The notes under the pieces are model-generated. The model saw nothing but the letters and a program-made list of their open reading frames with translations, searched no databases and had not been told where the DNA came from. A stretch of 6,749 nucleotides of DNA from Schlegelella_A sp038225015 (GTDB taxonomy: Bacteria > Pseudomonadota > Gammaproteobacteria > Burkholderiales > Burkholderiaceae_C): positions 1 through 6,749 of the forward strand of contig JBBRFB010000164.1 of NCBI GenBank assembly GCA_038225015.1. The letters run 5' to 3'. Shown piece after piece: positions 1 through 5,825 of the stretch (within the stretch, counting starts at the first letter, position 1; each line of letters opens with the position of its first letter). Both the position numbers and the translations under genes were made by a program.

Positions 1-298
1 GCTGCGCTTTGCGGTAGTAGGCAAAGGCCTCGTCGGTCTGACCGTTGGCGCGCGCCTCGTTGCCGCGACGTAGCAACTCCTCGGAATAGGCGTTGACCTC
101 GTTCAGGAGGTCGATGCGGTATTCCGAATTGTTCGGCTCGAGCCGCACCGCTTCGCGCAGCATCGGCAGGGCGGCGTCGTGGTTGCCCTTGGCGACAAGG
201 CCGACGCCGTCGCTGTGCAGGCGCTGCCCGGCGCAGCCGAGCAGCGCCGCGGCGCATGCGCTCATCAACGCGAGACGGGCCAAGCGGCGCGAGTTCAT
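1..298 (-). CDS. TPR-like lipoprotein, N-terminal part (possible TPR-fused secretin of the operon); runs off the left edge
   Basis: Ninety-nine codons are open to the window edge with no stop. Residues 1-22 form a lipoprotein signal: Arg at 4, 5 and 8, a hydrophobic stretch, then the lipobox L19-L20-G21-C22, so the mature protein should be lipidated at Cys22. Ala23 rather than Asp follows, which suits outer-membrane sorting. After it come two helical TPR-like units, about 31-64 (G-x8-A-x-P-M-L-R-E-A-V-R-L-E-P-N) and 79-99 (A-x3-G-x3-E-A-x3-Y-R-K-A). The ATG at 298 overlaps the stop of the preceding PilP/GspC-like gene in an ATGA junction and has GGAG 7 bases upstream. Its position last after the PilM/N/O/P-like set is where T2SS- and MSHA-like clusters often carry the secretin (GspD/PilQ/MshL) or a TPR partner. 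The secretin domain itself would lie outside the window, so the product beyond 'TPR-like lipoprotein' is inference. Confidence 0.85.
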   Translation of the reverse strand, partial: MNSRRLARLALMSACAAALLGCAGQRLHSDGVGLVAKGNHDAALPMLREAVRLEPNNSEYRIDLLNEVNAYSEELLRRGNEARANGQTDEAFAYYRKAQ

Positions 299-891
299 TT
301 CGAGGCTCCGGCGATGTCGATCGACTGCTGCATGTTGAGCGGCAGGTAGGTCAGAAGGACCTGGCTGGGGCCCAGCGCGTCGATGCGGTAAGTGTTTCCT
401 TCGAGGACCTCGCCGGCCTCGACGATGAGGAGCGCGTCGCCCCGGGCCAGGAACGCGCGCGGCTTGCCGGCGCCCTTCTCGACCATGCCGACGAAGCTGA
501 ACGGCACCGGCGGCGCCGTCGGCGCTGGCGGCTTGGGCAAAGCAGCCGGCGGCGGCGGTGGGGGCGGTGGCGGTGGCGGCGGCAGCCAGCTGAGCTTGGC
601 GAACGCATCGCCGGTCGACTCCGGGACCGCGCGGGTGCTCGGCACCGACGGCTGCCCCGTGGCTTCCGACGTCGTCGCGCTGGCGAGACGAACGGCGGTC
701 ACCGACGCCTCAGTCGCGACCAGACGCTGCGGGGGCAGCTTCTCGAGCGCCGTCTTCGAGCGCGTGCCGGCCGGGACCGCGTCGACCGGTGCGCCCTCCG
801 GGTCGCGCGACCACTGCGCGGCGGCATAGAACGTGCCGACGCCGGCGAGGCCGAGAAGCATCCACTGCACTGCTTTGGCGAGTGCCATCAT
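295..891 (-). CDS. PilP/GspC-like inner-membrane protein with a polyproline linker
   Basis: The product is 198 residues. One membrane anchor lies at about 8-26, followed by a periplasmic linker rich in Pro, Ala, Ser and Thr that includes 12 consecutive prolines (104-115). A compact C-terminal beta domain follows at about 130-193, beginning P-F-S-F-V-G-M-V and continuing with F-L-A-R-G-D and a V-L-E-G-N-T-Y-R-I-D strand pair. This layout (short cytoplasmic N-terminus, one anchor, flexible linker, HR-like domain) is that of GspC and the PilP family, which link the inner-membrane platform to the secretin. I infer that role here. No PDZ domain follows, unlike some GspC proteins. Two ATG codons stand in tandem at 891 and 888. 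The strong AGGAG is 3 bases from the first and 6 from the second, so translation may start at 888 (197 residues). The gene overlaps both neighbours by ATGA junctions. Confidence 0.87.
   Translation of the reverse strand: MMALAKAVQWMLLGLAGVGTFYAAAQWSRDPEGAPVDAVPAGTRSKTALEKLPPQRLVATEASVTAVRLASATTSEATGQPSVPSTRAVPESTGDAFAKLSWLPPPPPPPPPPPPAALPKPPAPTAPPVPFSFVGMVEKGAGKPRAFLARGDALLIVEAGEVLEGNTYRIDALGPSQVLLTYLPLNMQQSIDIAGASK
306..309 (-). promoter_or_regulatory. Ribosome binding site of the TPR lipoprotein gene
   Basis: On the minus strand GGAG lies 7 bases before the ATG at 298, inside the end of the PilP/GspC-like gene. With the ATGA overlap it supports this start, and with it the lipoprotein signal. 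Confidence 0.55.
547..582 (-). repeat. Run of 12 consecutive proline codons (triplet repeat)
   Basis: Twelve Pro codons in a row (mostly CCG, with CCA and CCC) encode residues 104-115 of the PilP/GspC-like protein. On the plus strand this is a GGC/GGT triplet tract. Prolines in series stall ribosomes unless elongation factor P is present (established), and such a tract can also vary in length by slippage (inference). Confidence 0.9.
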
Positions 892-1451
892 TTGCTCCTG
901 TAGACGAGCGTGAAGCGAACCACGGCGTCGAGCGTGGTGCTGTCGGCGGCCTCGCGGGCGAGGCGAAGGTCGTCGAGCGAGGCGTACGGCAGGCTGCGCA
1001 TCACCTCGGCGGTGAAGGCCTTGACCGCGCCGTAGCTGCTCTTGACCGGCAGGGTCACGGTGTAGCTTAGGAGGGCACCACCCGGATCGGTCTTGAGCTG
1101 ATACTCGCCGTGCAGAAGAGTCACCTGATGAGCGGCGGCGGCGGCGAAGATGCGATCGAGATCGCCGACGTTTTGATTGAACGAGGGCAGCGTCGCGACA
1201 AAGGCTGCCACCTGTTCGCCGCTCGAGGGCGGTGGCAAAGGCCGGACCGCGGGTCGAACCTCGGGCCTGGCTGCGGCTTGGCGGACGGCCTCGACGTGAA
1301 GGCGATCGGCGTCCTGGCGCAGCTTCAAAGTCCCCGCCATCACAACGAGCAGCAGAACGCCGAGAACCGTCGCCACCCGCCCCCGGGGCCCGAGCCGGCG
1401 CAGGGTTCGGCGCCAGATGCGCTGGCCGGCGCCGCGCAGGCGCGGGCTCAT
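888..1451 (-). CDS. PilO/GspM-like inner-membrane platform protein
   Basis: The product is 187 residues from the ATG at 1451. The N-terminus is strongly basic (many Arg in 4-25), followed by one membrane helix at about 26-43 and a short helical stretch that probably pairs with the PilN-like neighbour. A Pro-rich hinge (about 63-75) leads to a periplasmic ferredoxin-like domain, about 82-185. That domain carries the PilO/GspM pattern: F-V-A-T-L-P, a helix around L98-A107, a Y-Q-L-K strand, Y-T-V-T-L-P-V, then Y-G-A-V-K-A-F, a R-S-L-P-Y-A-S-L-D-D-L segment and a closing R-F-T-L-V-Y-R strand. Such proteins dimerise and position the assembly ATPase complex at the inner membrane (family knowledge). 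An in-frame GTG at 1466 would add five residues. I prefer ATG 1451 because it forms an ATGA overlap with the upstream stop, as at most junctions here. GGGG lies about 9 bases upstream. Confidence 0.85.
   Translation of the reverse strand: MSPRLRGAGQRIWRRTLRRLGPRGRVATVLGVLLLVVMAGTLKLRQDADRLHVEAVRQAAARPEVRPAVRPLPPPSSGEQVAAFVATLPSFNQNVGDLDRIFAAAAAHQVTLLHGEYQLKTDPGGALLSYTVTLPVKSSYGAVKAFTAEVMRSLPYASLDDLRLAREAADSTTLDAVVRFTLVYRSK
895..899 (-). promoter_or_regulatory. Strong ribosome binding site before the PilP/GspC-like gene
   Basis: AGGAG on the minus strand is the best Shine-Dalgarno match inside the operon. It lies 3 bases before the ATG at 891 and 6 before the ATG at 888, which favours the second ATG on spacing. 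Confidence 0.6.
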
Positions 1452-1984
1452 GACCGCGTACCCCACGTCGCCTGCACCCGGAAGCGCACTGGCGTGCCTG
1501 GTGCCTGGACCTGGACCTGATGCGAGACCAGCATCACGCCGCTAAGCCGCCGGTCGGCCTGCAGCGCCGCGAGGTAGGCCAGCATGGCCTTGGGATCGCG
1601 CGCTTCGGCCGTCAGCCGCAGCGTCTGCTTCGACACCGACGGCTCGACCGCGATGAGCGCCACCGCGTCCTGAGGCGCCTCTTCCAGCGAGGCGATCAGG
1701 TCGCTCCACGGGGTTGCCAGCGTCTGCGCGATCTGGCGCGCCGAGCGCAGGCGCGCCGCGTCGGCGGGATCGATCCTGCCCGCCGGCGCCGGCGCGGCCG
1801 GCCGCGCCGGCGCGGCCAGCCTCGTCAGCGTCTCGGCCTCGCGCTGCCGCGCGGCGTAGGCTCCGACCAGATCGAAACCCTGCCAGGCGAGGATCGCGGC
1901 CAGGCCCTGCACCAGGGCATGGGCCAGCGGCGCGCCGCGGCCGGCGCGCGGCGCGAAATCGAAGGGCAGGGCGGCGAGCTTCAT
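1448..1984 (-). CDS. PilN-like inner-membrane platform protein
   Basis: The product is 178 residues. A short cytoplasmic N-terminus (M-K-L-A-A-L-P-F-D-F-A-P-R) sits where PilN proteins carry their PilM-binding tail. A moderately hydrophobic membrane segment (about 22-43) is followed by an Ala/Pro-rich linker (56-70). The periplasmic domain at about 80-175 begins T-P-W-S-D-L-I-A-S-L-E and continues with V-A-L-I-A-V-E-P, L-R-L-T-A-E-A and L-A-Y-L-A-A-L-Q, the PilN / GspL C-terminal pattern. It should pair with the PilO/GspM-like product and recruit the PilM-like product encoded just upstream. The ATG at 1984 overlaps the upstream stop by ATGA. No Shine-Dalgarno is visible before it, so translation probably depends on coupling. 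The same frame stays open to 2212, but that extension lies wholly within the upstream gene and is Arg-rich shadow sequence. Confidence 0.85.
   Translation of the reverse strand: MKLAALPFDFAPRAGRGAPLAHALVQGLAAILAWQGFDLVGAYAARQREAETLTRLAAPARPAAPAPAGRIDPADAARLRSARQIAQTLATPWSDLIASLEEAPQDAVALIAVEPSVSKQTLRLTAEARDPKAMLAYLAALQADRRLSGVMLVSHQVQVQAPGTPVRFRVQATWGTRS
1786..1813. repeat. 28-bp perfect GC-only palindrome inside the PilN-like gene
   Basis: The 14 bases left of the axis between 1799 and 1800 are the exact complement of the 14 bases to the right; the match fails at 1785/1814. It encodes the Ala/Pro/Arg linker of the PilN-like protein, about residues 58-66. It may be a by-product of GCC/GGC codons, but it would form a very stable hairpin in mRNA or single-stranded DNA. 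Confidence 0.75.
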
Positions 1985-2856
1985 GACAGCGACATTGGCG
2001 CATCGATGCGGGCCCAGCGGGGCAGCAGCGCCACCGACATGCCGGCCGGAAGCACGGTCACGAAGGCGTCCATCGCTTCGGCGTCGATGCCCATGCACGC
2101 CATCAGCTGGTCGACGCGATCGTCGATCGTGTGACCATCGTCGGACTCTGCGGCGCCCAGGTGGTCCGCGCTGCCGGCGGGCCGCCGGTGCACGGCCCCG
2201 AGTGGGTGCCAATGGCCGGCACTGAGTGCGCAGATGGAGCGGTCGACGATGCAGGCCACGACCGCGTGGCCGCCAAGGGCGACGACGAAGACCATCGCGT
2301 TGCGGCTCTGATCCCGGGCGTAGCGTTCCCAGCAGAGGGCAAACGTCGAGCGCAGGCTGGCCAGGTGCATGCGGCGCGAGGTCGCGGCCGCGACGAGGAG
2401 GCTCGCGTGCTCGACGGCGACGGCGCAGATCGCCAGGTGCCGTTGGTCCGGTTGCAGGCTCCAGCGCACGTCGAGGTCGCCGGCCTTGTCACCCAGCATG
2501 TCGGCCACGCATGCCCGGGCGATGCGTTTCAGGGCGGCATCGGTCAGGCCGGCGAACTCTCCTTTGACGACGTCCATGTGCACCAGGGCGTCGTCCAGCA
2601 CGGCGTGCAGCCGCGAGCCGCGCAACGGCACAGTGGTCGCGATCCGATCGAGAGCGAGGTCGACCAGGGCGGCGCGATCCGCCCCGGTCCGGGTGCCCAT
2701 CGCATCGAGCGTGTCCGTGAAGCGGGGATTGAAGGCATTGCCCGCCTGGCTCGCGACGGCCAGGGATTTCGGCTGCGGCCACCCCGCCCGGAGGGTCGCT
2801 TCGACCGCCGTGGGCGTGATGTTGAGGTTCACGACCTTATTCCACCGGGGTGACAC
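1981..2856 (-). CDS. PilM / GspL-cytoplasmic-domain-like protein
   Basis: The product is 291 residues with no convincing membrane helix or signal. Near the N-terminus V-V-N-L-N-I-T-P-T-A-V-E-A-T-L resembles the first beta hairpin of actin-like PilM/GspL folds. L-H-A-V-L-D-D-A-L-V-H-M (83-94), the F-A-G-L-T-D-A-A helix, and L-A-I-C-A-V-A-V-E-H followed by M-H-L-A-S-L-R-S also fit the cytoplasmic GspL/PilM layout. The usual phosphate-loop Asp and Gly are not obvious, so ATP binding is doubtful. The place between gspE and the PilN-like gene is where PilM or MshI-type proteins occur; they couple the ATPase to the membrane platform. The start is uncertain. GTG 2856 has GAAGAGG 6 bases upstream and overlaps gspE by 20 bases. 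GTG 2832 would start just after the gspE stop with only AAGG close by and give 283 residues. Assignment rests on weak motifs plus position. Confidence 0.75.
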   Translation of the reverse strand: MSPRWNKVVNLNITPTAVEATLRAGWPQPKSLAVASQAGNAFNPRFTDTLDAMGTRTGADRAALVDLALDRIATTVPLRGSRLHAVLDDALVHMDVVKGEFAGLTDAALKRIARACVADMLGDKAGDLDVRWSLQPDQRHLAICAVAVEHASLLVAAATSRRMHLASLRSTFALCWERYARDQSRNAMVFVVALGGHAVVACIVDRSICALSAGHWHPLGAVHRRPAGSADHLGAAESDDGHTIDDRVDQLMACMGIDAEAMDAFVTVLPAGMSVALLPRWARIDAPMSLS

Positions 2857-4588
2857 GGTTGGCCTCTTCGAGGGTGGTCTCTCCGCTCAGGGCCAGCGCG
2901 ACTGCGGCATCGCGCAGGCTGGTAAATCCGGCGCTTCGCGCCGTCTGGCGGATCTGCGACAGCGGCACCCGCTGGACCAGCTGGTCGCGCAGCGTGTCGC
3001 TGATCGGCAGCGTCTCGGCGATGGCGCGTCGCCCGCGATAGCCGGTGCCGCGGCAGTGGACACAGCCGAGGCCGCGCTTGAACTGCGGCTCGCTCAGGTC
3101 GAGGTCGACCTGGCGCCGCCCCAGGTCGAGATCGACGTTCGCCAAGCCGCTGCGACGCAGGAGATCCTCGGAGATCTCACAGGCGGTGGCGCACTGCGTG
3201 CAGCTGATCCGGAGCAGACGCTGCGCGACGATTCCGTTCAGGGCCGCGACCAGGCTGTAGCTGTCGACGCCCATGTTGGCGAAGCGGCCGATGACGTCGA
3301 ACACGTTGTTGGCGTGCACCGTCGTGAAGACCTGGTGGCCGGTCAGCGCTGCCTGCACCGCGATGTGCGCCGTCTCGGCGTCGCGGATCTCGCCGACCAT
3401 GATCTTGTCCGGATCGTGGCGCAGGATCGAGCGCAGGCCGCGCGCGAAGGTGAGGCCCTTCTTCTCGTTGACGGGGATCTGGAGGACGCCGGGGAGCTGG
3501 TACTCGATCGGATCCTCGATCGTCACGATCTTGTCGAGGCCGGTGTTGATCTCCGAGAGCGCGGCGTACAGGGTCGTGGTCTTGCCGCTACCGGTCGGAC
3601 CAGTGACCAGAAGCAGGCCGTAGGGCAGCTGCGCCGCGCCGCGAATGAAGTCGAGGGCGTTCCGGTCGAAGCCGAGCGTGTCGAGGGTGAGGGCCTTGAA
3701 CTGGCCGGTCAGGTGCTTGCGATCCAGGACCCGAAGGACGGCGTCTTCGCCGAACAGGTTGGGCATGATCGAGACTCGGAAATCGATTTCGCGGCCGTCG
3801 ACGACGACCTGGAACCGGCCGTCCTGCGGTACCCGCCGCTCGGCGATGTCGAGCTCGGCCATCACCTTGATCCGCGACAGCGCCTGCGACGCCATCTCGG
3901 CGTCGTCGATCTGCTTGACGACCTCGAGCACCCCGTCGAGCCGATACTTGATCACCACGCCGGCGCCGTGGGTCTCGAGGTGGATGTCGCTCGCGCCGGT
4001 GCGCAGGGCGTCGTAGAGGGTCGAGTCGACCAGGCGCACCACCGGGCTCTCGGTGGCGTCGATGCCAGAGATCGAGATCGCTGCGCCGCTCGTCGCAGAC
4101 GACGCGGCGCGCGCGGGCAGCGCCTTGACGCCGTCCATCGCCCGCAGGGTCTTCTCGGCGCCGACCAGGAAGGCCTGCAACGCGTCGGGCGCGGCGAGGG
4201 CGAAGCGGGACGGCGTGTGAGGCACGCGCAGCTCGAGCCACTGGCGCAAGCGCGCGTCGGTCGGATCGGTCACCACCAGGATCCGGCCTGCCCGCCCGGC
4301 GGCGCGCGCCACGAGGCAGCTGCGCCGCTTGCATTCGGCGAACGACGCCGCGTCGAAGTCGGGGGTCAGCGCGCGCAGCGCCGCCATGTCGTAGGCCAGC
4401 ATCCCGAAGTGAGCTGCGGCGAACGGCAGGATGTCCTCCTCGCCGACGCCGGTCTGCTCCGCCAGCCACGCCAGCACCGGCCGTCCGTTGCGGCTGCGCA
4501 AGGACTCGCGAACGAGCGCCGCGTCGAGAATCTGCTCGCCGCTCCGCAAAGCGCGGGCCTGACGAATGGAGCTGACGCTGCCGCTCAT
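2837..4588 (-). CDS. gspE: Type II secretion / type IV pilus assembly ATPase GspE
   Basis: The product is 583 residues and is the cytoplasmic hexameric ATPase that powers pseudopilus extension. An N-terminal GspE/PilB domain occupies about 20-150; it lacks the RLGxxL motifs of c-di-GMP-binding MshEN domains. The ATPase core follows, with R-L-V-D-S-T-L-Y-D-A-L, A-S-D-I-H-L-E (199-205) and R-V-P-Q-D-G-R-F (252-259). Walker A is GPTGSGKT at 330-337, the Asp box I-V-T-I-E-D-P-I-E-Y at 354-363, Walker B I-M-V-G-E-I-R-D at 396-403, and the His box T-G-H-Q-V-F-T-T-V-H-A-N-N at 416-428. Two CxxC pairs (C463/C466 and C509/C512) form the zinc-binding C-terminal element of extension ATPases; retraction ATPases lack it. 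The length is closer to PilB/MshE than to a typical GspE of about 500. ATG 4588 overlaps the gspF stop by ATGA with no clear Shine-Dalgarno. The frame is open up to 5038, but that part is shadow sequence inside gspF. Confidence 0.97.
   Translation of the reverse strand: MSGSVSSIRQARALRSGEQILDAALVRESLRSRNGRPVLAWLAEQTGVGEEDILPFAAAHFGMLAYDMAALRALTPDFDAASFAECKRRSCLVARAAGRAGRILVVTDPTDARLRQWLELRVPHTPSRFALAAPDALQAFLVGAEKTLRAMDGVKALPARAASSATSGAAISISGIDATESPVVRLVDSTLYDALRTGASDIHLETHGAGVVIKYRLDGVLEVVKQIDDAEMASQALSRIKVMAELDIAERRVPQDGRFQVVVDGREIDFRVSIMPNLFGEDAVLRVLDRKHLTGQFKALTLDTLGFDRNALDFIRGAAQLPYGLLLVTGPTGSGKTTTLYAALSEINTGLDKIVTIEDPIEYQLPGVLQIPVNEKKGLTFARGLRSILRHDPDKIMVGEIRDAETAHIAVQAALTGHQVFTTVHANNVFDVIGRFANMGVDSYSLVAALNGIVAQRLLRISCTQCATACEISEDLLRRSGLANVDLDLGRRQVDLDLSEPQFKRGLGCVHCRGTGYRGRRAIAETLPISDTLRDQLVQRVPLSQIRQTARSAGFTSLRDAAVALALSGETTLEEANRVTPVE
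2863..2869 (-). promoter_or_regulatory. Ribosome binding site of the PilM-like gene
   Basis: GAAGAGG on the minus strand lies 6 bases before the GTG at 2856, within the last codons of gspE. It is the main reason for choosing GTG 2856 over GTG 2832. Confidence 0.5.
3083..3136 (-). repeat. Imperfect 27-bp tandem duplication in the gspE zinc-element loop
   Basis: Two adjacent 27-base units encode V-D-L-D-L-G-R-R-Q (485-493) and V-D-L-D-L-S-E-P-Q (494-502). The first 15 bases of each unit differ at one position. The duplication lies in the loop between the two CxxC pairs and keeps frame, so it lengthens the loop by nine residues. Confidence 0.7.
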
Positions 4589-5790
4589 TGCAGGCTCGAC
4601 GCGAGGTCGAAGATGGGCAGGTACATCAGCACCACGATCGCGCCGATGACCAGGCCGATGACGATCATCAGCACCGGCTCGAACAGTCGGCTTGCCAACT
4701 CGACCGAGCGCTGCAGGCTGGCCTCGTGAAACTGGGCGATGCGTTCGAGGATCTCGGCCAGCGCGCCAGTCCGTTCGGCGACCGCGAGCATGCTGCTGGC
4801 GACCGGGTCCGCGAGCCCGGCGTCGAGCAGGGCCGCGCTGAGCCCCCGGCCTTCCTGGATCATGGCGATCGCGTGCTGCAGCCGACGCTGGTCGGCCTCG
4901 CCCAGCAGCGTGGTGGCCAGACCGAGGGCGCGCGGCGCGGCGATGCCGCCGCGTACCAGCATGCCGGTGGTCCGGTACAGCTGGGCATGGCGGAAGCGAC
5001 GCACGGTCGAGCCGGCCAGGGGCAGCGCTTCGACCCATCTCGCCTTGGCGCCTGAGTGCAAGGTGCGACGCACGACGACCACAGCCCCAAGCAGCACGGT
5101 GGCGCCGATCGCTGCCATCGTGCCGGCGTGTGCGGCGGCGAACCGGCCCCAGGACATCATCAGCTCCGAGCTCCAGGGCAGATCCTTGCGCGAGCTCTCG
5201 ATGAGGACCGCGAATTTGGGAACGACGACCGTGAGCAGGAACAGGACGACGCCGCTGCCGAGGACGAGCAGCAGCAGCGGATAGACGGCCGCGCCGACGA
5301 CCTTGTCGCGGATCGCGCGCACGCTTTGCTGGTGCTCGGCATAGCGGCGCAGCGCCACGCTCAGATCGCCGGTCTGTTCGCTGGCGCTGATCGTCGCGAT
5401 CAGCAGCTCCGGAAAGCGGCCCCCGGTGCCGGCCATCGCGGCGGAAAGGGGCAGGCCGTTGCCGACCCCGGTGACGACGTCGAGCAGCATCTGGCGGCGA
5501 CCGGCGTTGCGCTCCTTCGCGGCCAGAGTGCGCAGGGCCTCGAGCACCGAGAGGCCGGCCGAGAGCAGCGACGAGAGCTCATAGGACAGCGTCGCGATGT
5601 CGAAGCCGGAGCGCGACCCGACAGCGCGCGGCGACGCCTTGCCCGCGCGGCTACGCTGCGGCGTACAGGTGAGTACCTGCAGCCCGTCCTGGGCCACGCG
5701 AAGGCAGGCGTCGGCGGCGTCACTGCCGAGGACGGTCATGACGCGGACGGCGCCGGACTGGCGTACCACGAGCTCGAACGGCAGGCTCAT
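4585..5790 (-). CDS. gspF: Type II secretion inner-membrane platform protein GspF
   Basis: The product is 401 residues, the usual GspF/PilC length (about 400). After an N-terminal cytoplasmic region there are two T2SSF repeats. The first (about 66-190) contains L-S-S-L-L-S-A-G-L-S-V-L-E-A-L and S-E-Q-T-G-D-L. The second (about 268-394) contains Y-R-T-T-G-M-L-V-R-G-G-I and A-E-R-T-G-A-L. Three membrane helices lie at about 168-190, 222-241 and 372-394, the known topology. GspF sits at the centre of the inner-membrane platform and passes the ATPase motion to the pseudopilus (family knowledge). The ATG at 5790 has no visible Shine-Dalgarno. It is exactly touched by the stop of a 12-codon frame that begins on the gspG stop, so initiation may rely on coupling. 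The 3' end overlaps gspE by ATGA. Confidence 0.96.
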   Translation of the reverse strand: MSLPFELVVRQSGAVRVMTVLGSDAADACLRVAQDGLQVLTCTPQRSRAGKASPRAVGSRSGFDIATLSYELSSLLSAGLSVLEALRTLAAKERNAGRRQMLLDVVTGVGNGLPLSAAMAGTGGRFPELLIATISASEQTGDLSVALRRYAEHQQSVRAIRDKVVGAAVYPLLLLVLGSGVVLFLLTVVVPKFAVLIESSRKDLPWSSELMMSWGRFAAAHAGTMAAIGATVLLGAVVVVRRTLHSGAKARWVEALPLAGSTVRRFRHAQLYRTTGMLVRGGIAAPRALGLATTLLGEADQRRLQHAIAMIQEGRGLSAALLDAGLADPVASSMLAVAERTGALAEILERIAQFHEASLQRSVELASRLFEPVLMIVIGLVIGAIVVLMYLPIFDLASSLQ

Positions 5791-5825
5791 GGCGCGAGGC
5801 GCGAACGTAGGAGCGGCGCAGTCAT
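5787..5825 (-). other. Twelve-codon bridging frame between gspG and gspF (possible translational coupler)
   Basis: An ATG at 5825 shares its A with the last base of the gspG TGA stop (TGATG). The frame reads MTAPLLRSRLAP and stops with a TGA at 5789-5787 that overlaps the gspF start as ATGA. GGGG lies 6 bases before the ATG. The peptide has no recognisable function. What is seen is the exact fit at both ends; that ribosomes use it to travel from gspG to gspF is inference. Confidence 0.4.

Noticed and set aside
256..903. A 215-codon plus-strand open frame opposite the PilP/GspC-like gene
   Set aside because: It is Arg-rich shadow sequence opposite a gene with a clear membrane anchor, linker and C-terminal domain.
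3754..4588. GspE N-terminal domain as a c-di-GMP sensor of the MshEN type
   Set aside because: The paired RLGxxLxxxG motifs of MshEN domains are not present in residues 1-150.
2369..4729. A 786-codon plus-strand open frame opposite gspE and the PilM-like gene
   Set aside because: It mirrors well-supported minus-strand genes with all catalytic motifs. Its translation is Arg/Ala/Asp/Val-rich with no recognisable domain, as expected from antisense frames of GC-rich genes.
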